DNA of 64,000 nucleotides from Alteraurantiacibacter aquimixticola. GTDB taxonomy: Bacteria > Pseudomonadota > Alphaproteobacteria > Sphingomonadales > Sphingomonadaceae. The stretch lies in contig NZ_SSHH01000002.1 in assembly GCF_004965515.1 (NCBI RefSeq), positions 640,840 to 704,839 of the forward strand. Direction: 5' to 3'. Made by a program: the position numbers and the translations under genes. Shown piece after piece: positions 8,988 to 17,678 of this stretch; the first letter of the stretch is position 1, and the number at the start of each line of letters is the position of its first letter. The notes under the pieces were generated by a model. That model was not told the DNA's origin. It was given only the letters and a program-made list of their open reading frames with translations, and made no database searches.

Positions 8988-9746
8988 GTGGGCCTCGGCT
9001 GGCGCTGGCTGCTCGTGATTGCGCGGGTACTGGCCTGGGTGCTGGTCTTTGCCGCGATCGTCATTCCCCATTTGCTGCTGACGCTGTTCGGCCGGCGCGA
9101 CATCGTGCCGCCGCGCTTCCTTGGCGCATTGGCGTGGATTGCCGGTGTGCGCATCCGGGTGAAGGGGCGGCCGCAGCGCCATGCGCTGCTGCTCGCCAAC
9201 CATATCAGCTGGATCGATATCCTCGCGCTGGCGGGTGTCAGCCGCACCGCTTTCGTCGCGCATAGCGGGCTGGCGGACAATGCCGCGCTCGCCTGGCTGT
9301 GCCGCCAGAACGGCACTGTATTCATTACTCGCGACAAGCGGCAATCGGTAGCCGAACAGGTGGGCCAGGTGCAGGACCGGCTGGGCCACGGGCGGCTGAC
9401 CATCTTTCCCGAAGCGACCACCAGCGACGGCACGCGCCTTCTGCCCTTTCGTTCCTCGCTGCTTTCGGCGGTGGAGCGCCTGCCGCGCGATGTCGTGGTG
9501 CAGCCCGTCGCGCTCGAATATGAGAACGCACCGGGAATGTGCTGGGTGGGCGATGAGCCGGGGCTGGAGAACTTCGCCAGGATCATGGGGCGCATGCGGG
9601 CGATCGAGCTGACCATCCATTTCCTCGCGCCATTGACGAGCGAGGCGATGGAGAATCGCAAGATCATGGCGGCGGTCGCCCAGCGGGAGATTGCCGACGT
9701 GCTGCCCATCGGCGGCGAGGAGGAGATGGACCGGACGATGCCTTGA
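8988..9746 (+). CDS. Lysophospholipid acyltransferase family protein (PlsC-like)
   Basis: This 252-aa membrane-associated acyltransferase starts with an N-terminal hydrophobic segment, then has the catalytic HX4D motif (NHISWID, H72-D77) and the FPEATTSDG substrate motif. Such enzymes acylate lysophosphatidate or related lysolipids in phospholipid or ornithine-lipid synthesis. The GTG start at 8988 lies 5 bp after the Fur-family stop, inside a GAGGAGTAGGCG stretch that serves as ribosome site, so it is probably co-transcribed with fur. Confidence 0.9.
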   Translation: MGLGWRWLLVIARVLAWVLVFAAIVIPHLLLTLFGRRDIVPPRFLGALAWIAGVRIRVKGRPQRHALLLANHISWIDILALAGVSRTAFVAHSGLADNAALAWLCRQNGTVFITRDKRQSVAEQVGQVQDRLGHGRLTIFPEATTSDGTRLLPFRSSLLSAVERLPRDVVVQPVALEYENAPGMCWVGDEPGLENFARIMGRMRAIELTIHFLAPLTSEAMENRKIMAAVAQREIADVLPIGGEEEMDRTMP

Positions 9747-9959
9747 GTGGGCGCTCGCTTTCCTACAGGCGCGGGCGGATGGCAGGGGTGCGCGATGGCC
9801 CTGTTTCACACCCTGTCACAGCCCGTTCGCGAAAGGTCACACTCCAATTGCGCGATTGCCGCGGTTTACGGACGGCAAGCACCGAAGGTCACAGTCGCGA
9901 CATGGCGTTCCCGCGTTCCATTTGAACGCCCGCGCCAAATGCATTACAGGCCCGCCACC

Positions 9960-11303
9960 ATGCGACAGAGCACTCCCCCCAGGACCTATAGGGTCAAGAG
10001 CTTCGGCTGCCAGATGAACGTCTATGACGGTGAGCGCATGGCCGAAATGCTCGCTGCGAAAGGCATCACGCCCGCGCCCGAGGGCGAGGAGGCGGACCTC
10101 GTCGTGCTCAATACCTGCCACATTCGCGAGAAGGCGGCGGAGAAGGTCTATTCGGATATCGGGCGGCTGGTGAAGGCGGGCGAGGAAGCGGGCAGGAAGC
10201 CGCTGATCGCCGTCGCCGGATGCGTTGCCCAGGCAGAGGGCGAGGAGATCATGGCGCGCGCGCCGGCGGTCTCCATGGTCGTGGGCCCGCAAGCCTATCA
10301 CCGCCTGCCCGACATGATTGACAAGGCGGTTGCCGGTGAACGGGCGACCGATACCGACATGCCCGAAGACGCGAAGTTCGCTGCCCTGCCCAAGCGCCGC
10401 AAGGTCGGCCCCTCTGCCTTCCTCACCATCCAGGAAGGCTGCGACAAGTTCTGCACCTATTGCGTGGTGCCCTATACGCGCGGCGCGGAGATCTCGCGTC
10501 CCTTCGCGGACTTGCTGCGCGAGGCGGAGACGTTGTGCGAAAGCGGCGCGCGCGAGATCACGCTGCTGGGGCAGAACGTCAACGCCTGGACAGGCGAGGA
10601 CGATGCGGGCCGTTCGATCGGCTTCGACGGGCTGGTAAAGGCGATTGCCGCCCTGCCCGACGTGCAGCGCATCCGCTATACCACCAGCCATCCCAACGAC
10701 GTGACCGAGGGCATGATCGCCATGCATGGCGAGGTCGAGAAGCTGATGCCCTATCTCCACCTGCCGGTGCAGAGTGGCAGCGACCGTGTGCTGAAGGCGA
10801 TGAACCGCAGCCACACGGCGGAAAGCTACCTCAAGCTGCTCGAACGCTTCCGCGCCGCGCGGCCCGACATCGCGCTGTCGGGTGACTTCATCGTCGGCTT
10901 CCCGGGCGAGACCGAACCCGAGTTCGAGGAGACGCTGCAGCTGGTGGACAAGGTCGGTTACGCACAGGCCTTCAGCTTCAAATACTCGCCCCGCCCCGGT
11001 ACGCCCGCCGCGAGCTTCGAGGACCAGGTTGCGAAGGAAGTGATGGACGAGCGGTTGCAGCGCCTGCAAGCCGCGATCAACCGCGACCAGCTGGCCTTCA
11101 ACGAGGGCTCGGTGGGCCGGACCTGCGAGGTGCTGGTGGAGCGCAAGGGCAAGCTGCCCGGCCAGTGGCTGGGTAAGAGCCCGTGGCTGCAATCGGTGTT
11201 CTTCGAAGGCGAAGCGGCTATCGGCGACATGGTGCGGGTCGAACTCGCCGATGCGGGGCCCAATTCGCTCAAGGGGCGGGTGCTGGAGCCGGTCGCACCG
11301 TAA
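9960..11303 (+). CDS. miaB: tRNA-2-methylthio-N6-isopentenyladenosine synthase MiaB
   Basis: MiaB is a radical-SAM methylthiotransferase acting on A37 of tRNAs. The 447-aa protein shows the N-terminal Fe-S cysteines C17 (GCQMN), C53 (NTCHIREKA) and C88, the radical-SAM triad C161/C165/C168 (CDKFCTYC), and a C-terminal TRAM domain. ATG 9960 is chosen for the AGG ribosome site 9 nt upstream and the family N-terminus; ATG 9939 is an in-frame alternative. A 213-bp gap before it contains two AAGGTCACA copies about 50 bp apart. Confidence 0.95.
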   Translation: MRQSTPPRTYRVKSFGCQMNVYDGERMAEMLAAKGITPAPEGEEADLVVLNTCHIREKAAEKVYSDIGRLVKAGEEAGRKPLIAVAGCVAQAEGEEIMARAPAVSMVVGPQAYHRLPDMIDKAVAGERATDTDMPEDAKFAALPKRRKVGPSAFLTIQEGCDKFCTYCVVPYTRGAEISRPFADLLREAETLCESGAREITLLGQNVNAWTGEDDAGRSIGFDGLVKAIAALPDVQRIRYTTSHPNDVTEGMIAMHGEVEKLMPYLHLPVQSGSDRVLKAMNRSHTAESYLKLLERFRAARPDIALSGDFIVGFPGETEPEFEETLQLVDKVGYAQAFSFKYSPRPGTPAASFEDQVAKEVMDERLQRLQAAINRDQLAFNEGSVGRTCEVLVERKGKLPGQWLGKSPWLQSVFFEGEAAIGDMVRVELADAGPNSLKGRVLEPVAP

Positions 11304-11414
11304 GACCGGCCGGATGGCAATTGCATGACTTTCCCCAGTCATCGCATGGCCTGACTTGCCTACAGCCCGGCGAGGCCTACATTTCCGACTCGTACTTGCT
11401 TGCGAAAGGAGCAC

Positions 11415-12449
11415 ATGGCCCGCAAAGCACACAGCGCCGAAGATACAGGCGCAATCGCCCACCCGGAAGATCGTCGCGACCATGCCCGTCGCGCCAGGGT
11501 GGAAGTGGAATTTGCCGAACAGGCGATGCTCGGTGCGCTGTTTGGCGAATTCGACGCCAATCTCGTCCTCATAGAGAACCGCCTCGGCGTCTATATCGGC
11601 GCGCGTGGCAACAAGGTGGTGATCGAAGGGACGGAAGATGACGTCGCCCGCGCCCGGCAGGTGCTGCAGGCCCTCCACGAAAAGCTGCTGACAGGCGAGG
11701 AGATCGATAGCGGCGCCATCGAAGCGGTGATCGCCATGTCGAACGAACCCACGCTGGACGGCATCGTAACCGGGGAGACCAAGGCCCCGCCGATCATGAT
11801 CCGCACGCGCCGCAAGACCATCACCCCGCGCAGCGCGCGCCAGGCGGACTATATGCGCCTCCTCGCCAGCCGCGACATGATCTTCGCGCTGGGTCCCGCC
11901 GGTACCGGCAAGACCTATGTCGCCGTCGCGCAGGCGGTCAGCCAGCTGATCACAGGCAGCGTGCAGCGCCTGATCCTTTCCCGCCCCGCCGTGGAAGCGG
12001 GCGAGAAGCTGGGCTTCCTGCCCGGCGACATGAAGGAGAAGGTCGACCCCTATCTCCGCCCTCTCTACGACGCGCTGTTCGATTGCATGCCGCCAGAGCA
12101 GGTGGAGCGCCGCCTCGCCTCGGGCGAGATCGAGATCGCGCCGATCGCCTTCATGCGCGGCCGCACGCTCAGCGATGCCTTCGTGATCCTCGACGAGGCG
12201 CAGAACACCACGCGCGAGCAGATGAAGATGTTCCTCACCCGCTTCGGCCAGAATTCCCGGATGGTCATCTGTGGCGACCCCAAGCAGGTCGACATTCCCG
12301 GCGGCGATTCCATGAGCGGGCTGGCCGATGCGGTCGGAAGGCTGGAGGGCGTGGAAGGCATCGGCATCACGCGCTTCACCAGCGCCGATGTGGTGCGTCA
12401 CCCGATCGTGGGCCGCATCGTCGAAGCTTACGAGGGCAAGGGGGAATAG
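11415..12449 (+). CDS. phoH: PhoH-like ATPase (YbeZ)
   Basis: This 344-aa protein has an N-terminal KH-like segment (residues 30-90), then a P-loop ATPase with Walker A GPAGTGKT (near 160-167) and Walker B VILDEAQN (near 256). PhoH/YbeZ works with YbeY in ribosome and RNA metabolism. The ATG at 11415 is preceded by an ideal AAAGGAG. Downstream genes on the same strand (nucleotidyltransferase, ybeY, corC) probably share its transcript. Confidence 0.95.
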   Translation: MARKAHSAEDTGAIAHPEDRRDHARRARVEVEFAEQAMLGALFGEFDANLVLIENRLGVYIGARGNKVVIEGTEDDVARARQVLQALHEKLLTGEEIDSGAIEAVIAMSNEPTLDGIVTGETKAPPIMIRTRRKTITPRSARQADYMRLLASRDMIFALGPAGTGKTYVAVAQAVSQLITGSVQRLILSRPAVEAGEKLGFLPGDMKEKVDPYLRPLYDALFDCMPPEQVERRLASGEIEIAPIAFMRGRTLSDAFVILDEAQNTTREQMKMFLTRFGQNSRMVICGDPKQVDIPGGDSMSGLADAVGRLEGVEGIGITRFTSADVVRHPIVGRIVEAYEGKGE

Positions 12450-12498
12450 CTTTCGCACTTGCGAAATCCGCGCAATGCGAGGATGAGCGCCCGCAGTC

Positions 12499-13308
12499 AT
12501 GACACATCCAACACCCACCATTCTCATCCTTGCCGGGCAGCGCCTTGGCAAGATCGATCCGCTTTCCGCCAAATATGAGCGCGAGCACAAGTGCCTGGTC
12601 CCCATGCTGGGCCGCCCGCTGATCGGCTATGTCTTCGATGCGGTGAATGCGGCTTTCCCCGATGCCCGCATCATCGTTTCGATCAACGATCCCACCGCGC
12701 TGGAGGCTGAGCCCGAGGCGCAGCCTTTCATCGAGGCTGGACGGATGACTATCGTACCCTCGGCCAAGAACCTGCTCGAAAGCGTGCTCGCCGCGGCCGG
12801 CGGCGCAAGCTACCCGCTGCTGATGACCACGGGCGACAACGTGCTGGTCACCGCCGAAGCCTACCGCAACTTCTACGCCTCCGCGCTGGAGCAGGAGGCC
12901 GATGTCGCCGCCATGATGGCGCATAAGGAAGACGTGCTGGCCGAACATCCCACCGGCCAATCACGCTTCTGGAAGTTTGCCGATGGCGAATATTCCAACT
13001 GCAACACCTTCTTCGCCCGCGATGCCGACGCACTGTCGGTAGGCGAGATATTCCGCGGCGGCGGGCAGTTCCTGAAATTCCCCAAGCGCTTCGTCGGTGC
13101 TTTCGGCGTGCTCAACCTCATCGGCTATCGCCTGGGGGTGCTCAAGACGAAGACCATGCTCGATCGCGTTTCGCGCCGCTTCGGCAAGAAGATCCGCCTG
13201 CAGATCACCGATCGCGGCCGCTTCGCCGTCGATGTGGACGACCAGAACACTTACGACGTCACCGAAAAGCTGCTGCTGGAAGATGGCGTGAAGCCGCGCG
13301 CCGGCTGA
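12499..13308 (+). CDS. Nucleotidyltransferase family protein (NTP_transferase fold)
   Basis: This 269-aa protein starts with a GT-A-type pattern, ILILAGQRLGKIDPLS followed by KCLVPMLGRPLIGYV, typical of sugar- or polyol-phosphate nucleotidyltransferases, with an MTTGDNVLV segment in place of the usual metal-binding GD. The glycine-rich loop is less canonical than in MobA or RmlA, so the substrate is unclear. It sits between phoH and ybeY, which are normally adjacent, and ends 1 bp before ybeY, so it is translated as part of that operon. Confidence 0.8.
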   Translation: MTHPTPTILILAGQRLGKIDPLSAKYEREHKCLVPMLGRPLIGYVFDAVNAAFPDARIIVSINDPTALEAEPEAQPFIEAGRMTIVPSAKNLLESVLAAAGGASYPLLMTTGDNVLVTAEAYRNFYASALEQEADVAAMMAHKEDVLAEHPTGQSRFWKFADGEYSNCNTFFARDADALSVGEIFRGGGQFLKFPKRFVGAFGVLNLIGYRLGVLKTKTMLDRVSRRFGKKIRLQITDRGRFAVDVDDQNTYDVTEKLLLEDGVKPRAG

Positions 13309-13309
13309 C

Positions 13310-13813
13310 ATGGAACTCGATATCGAAATCGAGGAGCCCTGGCCCGCTGCGGGCTGGGAGGCGCTGGTCATGCGCGTGGCCGACGCCGCAGCCAAGGTCG
13401 CTCCCGAACTCGGCCATACGCGCCTGACCGCCAGCGCGTTGTTCACGTCCGATGCCGAGGTGCATGCACTGAACCGCGAATGGCGCGGGCGCGACAAGCC
13501 GACCAACGTGCTCTCCTTCCCAATGCTGGAACGCGAAGACTTGCTGGAGCTAGCGCAAGACGGACCACCCGAGATGCCCCCCGTCTTTCTGGGCGACATT
13601 GCCCTCGCCCACGAAACATGCGCGCGCGAAGCGGCGGAAAAAGGCGTTTCGATAGAGGATCATGCGGCGCATCTGGTGCTGCACGGACTGCTCCATCTCG
13701 CCGGTTTCGACCACGAAATCTCTACGGAAGAAGCCGAAAAGATGGAGGCGCTGGAAGTAAAGGCGCTTGCACAATTGGGAATTGCAGACCCATATGAGGG
13801 TTCAAGCGCTTGA
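13310..13813 (+). CDS. ybeY: Endoribonuclease / rRNA maturation factor YbeY
   Basis: The 167-aa protein has the UPF0054 zinc motif HGLLHLAGFDH near residues 124-134 and the ALNREWRGRDKPTNVLSFP segment. YbeY takes part in 16S rRNA 3'-end maturation and 70S quality control. It starts 1 bp after the nucleotidyltransferase stop and is followed 21 bp later by the CorC-type gene. Confidence 0.95.
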   Translation: MELDIEIEEPWPAAGWEALVMRVADAAAKVAPELGHTRLTASALFTSDAEVHALNREWRGRDKPTNVLSFPMLEREDLLELAQDGPPEMPPVFLGDIALAHETCAREAAEKGVSIEDHAAHLVLHGLLHLAGFDHEISTEEAEKMEALEVKALAQLGIADPYEGSSA

Positions 13814-13834
13814 ACAGGAGCAGGCAAGAGGGCG

Positions 13835-14776
13835 ATGCCCGACAATAGCAGGAACGGCGAAACCCAATCGGGAGACGCGGACAGTAGCGGCGGATTGTGG
13901 AACGCAATTCGCGCTCTTTTCAATGACAATGAGGGGCCTTCGCTGCGCGAGCAGCTGGAAGAGGCGATTGACGAGCACGAGGATGAGCAATCCTCCGGCG
14001 ATGACGGGGAAGAGCGCAAGGAAGGCGATCTTTCGGCGGTGGAGCTCACCATGCTCCGCAACCTTCTGCATTTCAGCGAGCACGATGCCGATGACGTGGC
14101 GATCCCGCGCGGCGAGATCGTCGCGATAGATGCTTCCGCGAGCTGGGACGAAATGGTCGCCTTGTTCGCCGAACACGGCCATTCGCGCATGCCGGTCTAT
14201 CGCGACCAGCTCGACGATGTGATCGGCATGATGCACATCAAGGACGTGTTCGCCTTCCTCGCCGGGAAGAAGGACCCGCCCGGGGACTGGACCACGCTGA
14301 TCCGCCAGCCGCTCTATGTGCCGCAGGCGCGCGGTGCGCTGGACGTGCTGGCCGATATGCGCGCCAATCGCACGCACCTGGCCATCGTGCTCGACGAGTT
14401 CTCCGGCACTGACGGGATCATCACCATCGAGGACCTGGTCGAGGAAATCGTCGGCGAGATCGAGGACGAGCATGACGAGGCCCCGGTCGAGCTGGTGGTC
14501 TCCATGGGCGAGGGCATGTGGGATGCCGATGCCCGCGCCGAGCTGGACGATGTGGCCAAAATCATCGGTGATTCGCGCATCGCCGAGGTCGAGGAATCCG
14601 TGGATACTCTCGGCGGCCTCGCTTTCGTGCTGGCAGAGGAAGTTCCCGAGCCGGGCCGCGTCCTTACTCACCCCAGCGGCTGGCGGATCGAAGTAACTGC
14701 CGGAGATGAAACGCATGTCACGCGCCTGCGCCTGCATGCTCCGCAGCCCGAAAAGAACGAGGGCGAGGACGGCTGA
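13835..14776 (+). CDS. CorC/HlyC family CBS-domain protein (hemolysin family)
   Basis: This 313-aa soluble protein has paired CBS domains (about residues 90-210: IPRGEIVAID, HSRMPVYRDQLDDVIGMMHIKD, HLAIVLDEFSGTDGIITIEDLVEEIVGEIEDEHD) and a C-terminal CorC_HlyC domain, the family layout linked to Mg/Co efflux. It is the usual neighbour of ybeY. No lnt gene follows here; the next gene is a LysR regulator. Confidence 0.92.
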   Translation: MPDNSRNGETQSGDADSSGGLWNAIRALFNDNEGPSLREQLEEAIDEHEDEQSSGDDGEERKEGDLSAVELTMLRNLLHFSEHDADDVAIPRGEIVAIDASASWDEMVALFAEHGHSRMPVYRDQLDDVIGMMHIKDVFAFLAGKKDPPGDWTTLIRQPLYVPQARGALDVLADMRANRTHLAIVLDEFSGTDGIITIEDLVEEIVGEIEDEHDEAPVELVVSMGEGMWDADARAELDDVAKIIGDSRIAEVEESVDTLGGLAFVLAEEVPEPGRVLTHPSGWRIEVTAGDETHVTRLRLHAPQPEKNEGEDG

Positions 14777-14857
14777 TCCCGCAATGCAGCATTTTTCTGC
14801 CGATAGGTAAAAAATGCCACTCGACAGCAGTTGCAAATTTGTGAACATGGGCGCGGG

Positions 14858-15736
14858 ATGCGGCGGTTACCTCCATTACGGGCCCTCGAGGCCTTTGTCC
14901 GCGTGGTGCGCCTCGGCTCCGCGCGCTCAGCTGCGCATGAGCTCGGCCTTAGCCCTTCGGCCCTGTCTCGGCGCATCACCAATCTCGAGGAATTCACCGG
15001 CCGCAAGCTGTTCTCCCGCTCCGGACAGGCGATGAAGCTGACCGACGAGGGGCGCAACTTCTACGATGCGGTGGCCCCGCACCTTGAAGCCCTGGCCGCC
15101 GCTGTCGAAGCGCAGAGCGAGAACCTGCAGCTGCTGCGCCTGCGGCTGGGCGTGATGCCGTTATTCGGCACGCAGCGCCTGTTCCCCAAGCTGCCCGAAC
15201 TGCGCCAGCTGCATCCGCGCCTGCATCTCGACATCGATACCGGCCCGCATCTGATCGACCGGGTGGGCGATACGCTGGATGCGGCGATCACGCTGACAAC
15301 CCAGCCCGATCCCAGCTTCCACGCGGTGCAGCTGGACCAGAACACGGTGCACGCAATCTGCAGCAAGGACGTGGCGGAAAAGCTCGGCCCCGATCCGGGG
15401 ATCGAGGAGCTGGAGAAGCAGACCTTCCTCGTCCACACCGACATGCAGCTGAGCTACGAGGCGTGGAAGAAGGCGCTGGGCTTTGAGAAGCTGCAGCCGC
15501 AGGCGGTGGACCATTACGATTCGGGCCAGCTGATCCTGGAAGCGGCCGCGCAGGGCCTCGGCATCGCCATCATGCATGACGATCACATGGACCGGAACAA
15601 TGATCCGCGCCTTGCCAAGTTGTTCGATGTGACGGTGGAGAGCCCCTATAGCTACTGGTTCCTGTGCAAGCCGGTGGACCTGGAAGCGCGGCCGGTGCGC
15701 ATCTTCCATGACTGGCTGGTCTCCGCCGGGCTTTAG
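14858..15736 (+). CDS. LysR family transcriptional regulator (GcvA-like)
   Basis: This 292-aa protein has an N-terminal winged helix (LRALEAFVRVVRLGSARSAAHELGLSPSALSRRI, described here by its first and last motifs RALEAF and SPSALSRRI) and a periplasmic-binding-like effector domain. ATG 14858 gives the usual MRRLPPLRALE start. The 81-bp leader holds an inverted repeat GCATTTTT/AAAAATGC (14789-14817) that could be its own operator. The target genes are unknown; the next gene is on the same strand rather than divergent. Confidence 0.88.
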   Translation: MRRLPPLRALEAFVRVVRLGSARSAAHELGLSPSALSRRITNLEEFTGRKLFSRSGQAMKLTDEGRNFYDAVAPHLEALAAAVEAQSENLQLLRLRLGVMPLFGTQRLFPKLPELRQLHPRLHLDIDTGPHLIDRVGDTLDAAITLTTQPDPSFHAVQLDQNTVHAICSKDVAEKLGPDPGIEELEKQTFLVHTDMQLSYEAWKKALGFEKLQPQAVDHYDSGQLILEAAAQGLGIAIMHDDHMDRNNDPRLAKLFDVTVESPYSYWFLCKPVDLEARPVRIFHDWLVSAGL

Positions 15737-15815
15737 GGTTCCGACTCTAGCCAACCTGCGGCAATTGCGGCAGAACCCTTCCCCGAGGAATCATTCGATA
15801 CTCGAGGGGAGAGAT

Positions 15816-16784
15816 ATGAAATTCGCCAAGACCGCACTGGCCGCCGCGCTGGTGGCCACCACCGCCCTTGCCATGCCCGGTGCCGCGCAGGCGCAAATGC
15901 GCGCGCTGAGCGATCCCGTGGTGCCGCATCCGGACCCGGAGAGCCTGTTCACCAGCTCTGACCCGGTGCTTCATCGCAACAAACAGGCAGCGCTCCGCAT
16001 CCAGCGTGACCTGCTCAAATGCGGGCACTGGGCCGATGCCGGCAACTGGCTGACAGACGCCTATATCCAGCACAACCCGGTCGCCGCATCGGGGCTGGAA
16101 GGCGTGATCTACTACTTCACGCAGATTGCCAATGTGCAGCCGCTCAATCCCTGCCCGGCGCTGAGCGCGGAAGACGGGAACGGCGTGGTCGCGGTGATGG
16201 CGGAAGGCGACTATGTCACCATCCTCACCCGCCGCATCGTGCCCTATGCCGACGATCCGACGCAGACCTACACCACTACCTGGTTCGACACCTGGCGCTT
16301 CGTGGACGGCAAGGCCGACGAGCACTGGGACCCGGCCACGCTGCCCACCGCCGTTCCGTCACAGGCGCTGGACGTCAACAAGACGCTGCAGGAAGCGCAT
16401 GACCGCGCGCAGATCGAGGACCTGATGTGGCGCTATGTCCGCGCCATCGACGGCTGGAACCCCGATGCCTATGCAGCCGTCTTTACCGAGGACGGATCGT
16501 TCCTGGGCACGCAGGGCCGCGACAATCTGCGCCAGATGGTGGTGGACCTCGCCGCCAACCGGAATGACGAATCGCCCGAGCTGTTCCACGTGATGTCCAA
16601 CCAGAACATCTCGTTCCTCTCGCCCAGCGTGGCGGTGGTGAACTATTACTGGCAGACCGTTTCCGGCGGATCGCCCGGCGCGGCAACGCCTGTCCTGCTG
16701 GCACAGGGCCGCGGCCGCGACATGGTGGTGAAACAGACGGACGGCAGCTGGCTGATCCGCAGCCGGGACGTGACGCCCGACTAA
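15816..16784 (+). CDS. Secreted SnoaL/NTF2-like domain protein
   Basis: This 322-aa protein has a clear signal peptide (cleavage near PGAAQAQ, residue 26) and appears to hold two NTF2-like modules: an N-terminal one (about 45-190) and a C-terminal SnoaL-like one (about 205-320, containing RAQIEDLMWRYVRAIDGWN). The NTF2 fold binds small ligands or acts as isomerase/dehydratase, so no exact function is claimed. A strong GGGGAGAG ribosome site precedes ATG 15816. A hairpin with T-rich flank just after the gene probably ends the transcript. Confidence 0.75.
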   Translation: MKFAKTALAAALVATTALAMPGAAQAQMRALSDPVVPHPDPESLFTSSDPVLHRNKQAALRIQRDLLKCGHWADAGNWLTDAYIQHNPVAASGLEGVIYYFTQIANVQPLNPCPALSAEDGNGVVAVMAEGDYVTILTRRIVPYADDPTQTYTTTWFDTWRFVDGKADEHWDPATLPTAVPSQALDVNKTLQEAHDRAQIEDLMWRYVRAIDGWNPDAYAAVFTEDGSFLGTQGRDNLRQMVVDLAANRNDESPELFHVMSNQNISFLSPSVAVVNYYWQTVSGGSPGAATPVLLAQGRGRDMVVKQTDGSWLIRSRDVTPD

Positions 16785-16796
16785 GCCTGTCTCCGC

Positions 16797-17114
16797 CTAG
16801 GAGCGATTGAAGAAGCGCGAGATGTCGAACCAGACCTCTCGCGCTTCTTTCGTTTCTGGATCGACCGCGCGCAGCACATCGAAGGCCCGCCCGTCGATCA
16901 CATGCAGTTCGCGCCCCGCACTCGCGAGGCCGAGCAGCGCGAACACCTCGTCGCGCTGCTGCGGGCTGTAAACGACATAGGCATCGCCCGGCCCGGTCCC
17001 ATTGGCGCTGGCAAGCACCGTGGGCGCATCTGGCGGCAGTGCGCAGGCGGTCACCCCGCCCAGCGCGCATGCCGCCAGCATTGCCGCACCCAACAAGGGG
17101 CGCAGCCGCTTCAT
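16797..17114 (-). CDS. Small putative lipoprotein, unknown function
   Basis: This 105-aa protein has an N-terminal hydrophobic stretch with a plausible lipobox (GVTAC, cysteine near 24) and no domain I recognise. The C-terminal part pairs DAYVVYSPQQRDEVF with a charged segment ending FFNRS. Its start overlaps the stop of the cyclophilin gene by 1 bp (TGATG), so the two are translationally coupled. Its 3' end contains a 13-bp inverted repeat that may serve as terminator for the convergent gene. Confidence 0.7.
   Translation of the reverse strand: MKRLRPLLGAAMLAACALGGVTACALPPDAPTVLASANGTGPGDAYVVYSPQQRDEVFALLGLASAGRELHVIDGRAFDVLRAVDPETKEAREVWFDISRFFNRS
16810..16853 (+). terminator. Hairpin terminator for the SnoaL-like gene, inside the convergent lipoprotein gene
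   Basis: Perfect 13-bp arms AAGAAGCGCGAGA (16810-16822) and TCTCGCGCTTCTT (16837-16849) with a 14-nt loop are followed by TCGTTTC. Read on the plus strand it follows the SnoaL-like stop by 25 bp; on the minus strand it is coding sequence for the lipoprotein C-terminus. Confidence 0.65.
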
Positions 17115-17578
17115 CAGGAGACGGTCGCTTTCACGATCTTGCCCGGCTCTGCCGGCGGCTCGCCCTTGGGCAGCGCGTCGATCAGCTCCATGCCGCTCTC
17201 GACCTCGCCCCAGACGGTGTACTGGCGATCGAGGAAACGGGCATCGTCGAAGCAGATGAAGAACTGCGAGTTGGCGCTGTCCGGCACCTGCGTGCGGGCC
17301 ATGGAGCACACGCCGCGCACATGCGGCTGGTCGTTGAATTCGGCCTTCAGGTCCGGCTTGTCCGAACCGCCCATGCCGGTGCCCGTCGGGTCGCCGCCCT
17401 GCGCCATGAAGCCGGGGATCACGCGGTGGAACACCACGCCGTCATAGAAGCCTTCGCCGACCAGTTCCTTGATCCGCTCGACATGGCCGGGCGCGAGGTC
17501 CGGGCGCAGCTTGATGACGACATCGCCGCCTTCCCCGTTTCCGGTGTCGAGAGTGAAGGTCAGCTTTTCGTCGGCCAT
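17114..17578 (-). CDS. Peptidyl-prolyl cis-trans isomerase, cyclophilin type
   Basis: This 154-aa cyclophilin shows the active-site signature FHRVIPGFMAQGGDPTGTG and SQFFICF. It has no signal peptide, so it acts in the cytoplasm (PpiB type). ATG 17578 is preceded by AAAGGAGA. It is the first gene of a two-gene unit with the small lipoprotein. Confidence 0.95.
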   Translation of the reverse strand: MADEKLTFTLDTGNGEGGDVVIKLRPDLAPGHVERIKELVGEGFYDGVVFHRVIPGFMAQGGDPTGTGMGGSDKPDLKAEFNDQPHVRGVCSMARTQVPDSANSQFFICFDDARFLDRQYTVWGEVESGMELIDALPKGEPPAEPGKIVKATVS

Positions 17579-17678
17579 GGATCGTTCTCCTTTGAATAAT
17601 GTGTGGCGGATATAAGCGGATTGGCGGCAATGTCACCCGCCGCTTGCTTTTGCGCCGCAGCACAATAGACCCCTCCCC

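Noticed and set aside
9833-9893. Two AAGGTCACA copies before miaB
   Set aside because: Only two short copies about 50 bp apart, no dyad; too little to call an operator.
9837-12605. 922-aa open frame antisense to miaB and phoH
   Set aside because: Runs through two unrelated well-supported genes in antisense; no domain.
14789-14817. GCATTTTT/AAAAATGC inverted repeat before the LysR gene as a terminator of corC
   Set aside because: No stable G+C stem; more likely an A/T-rich operator or promoter feature, so not called as a terminator.
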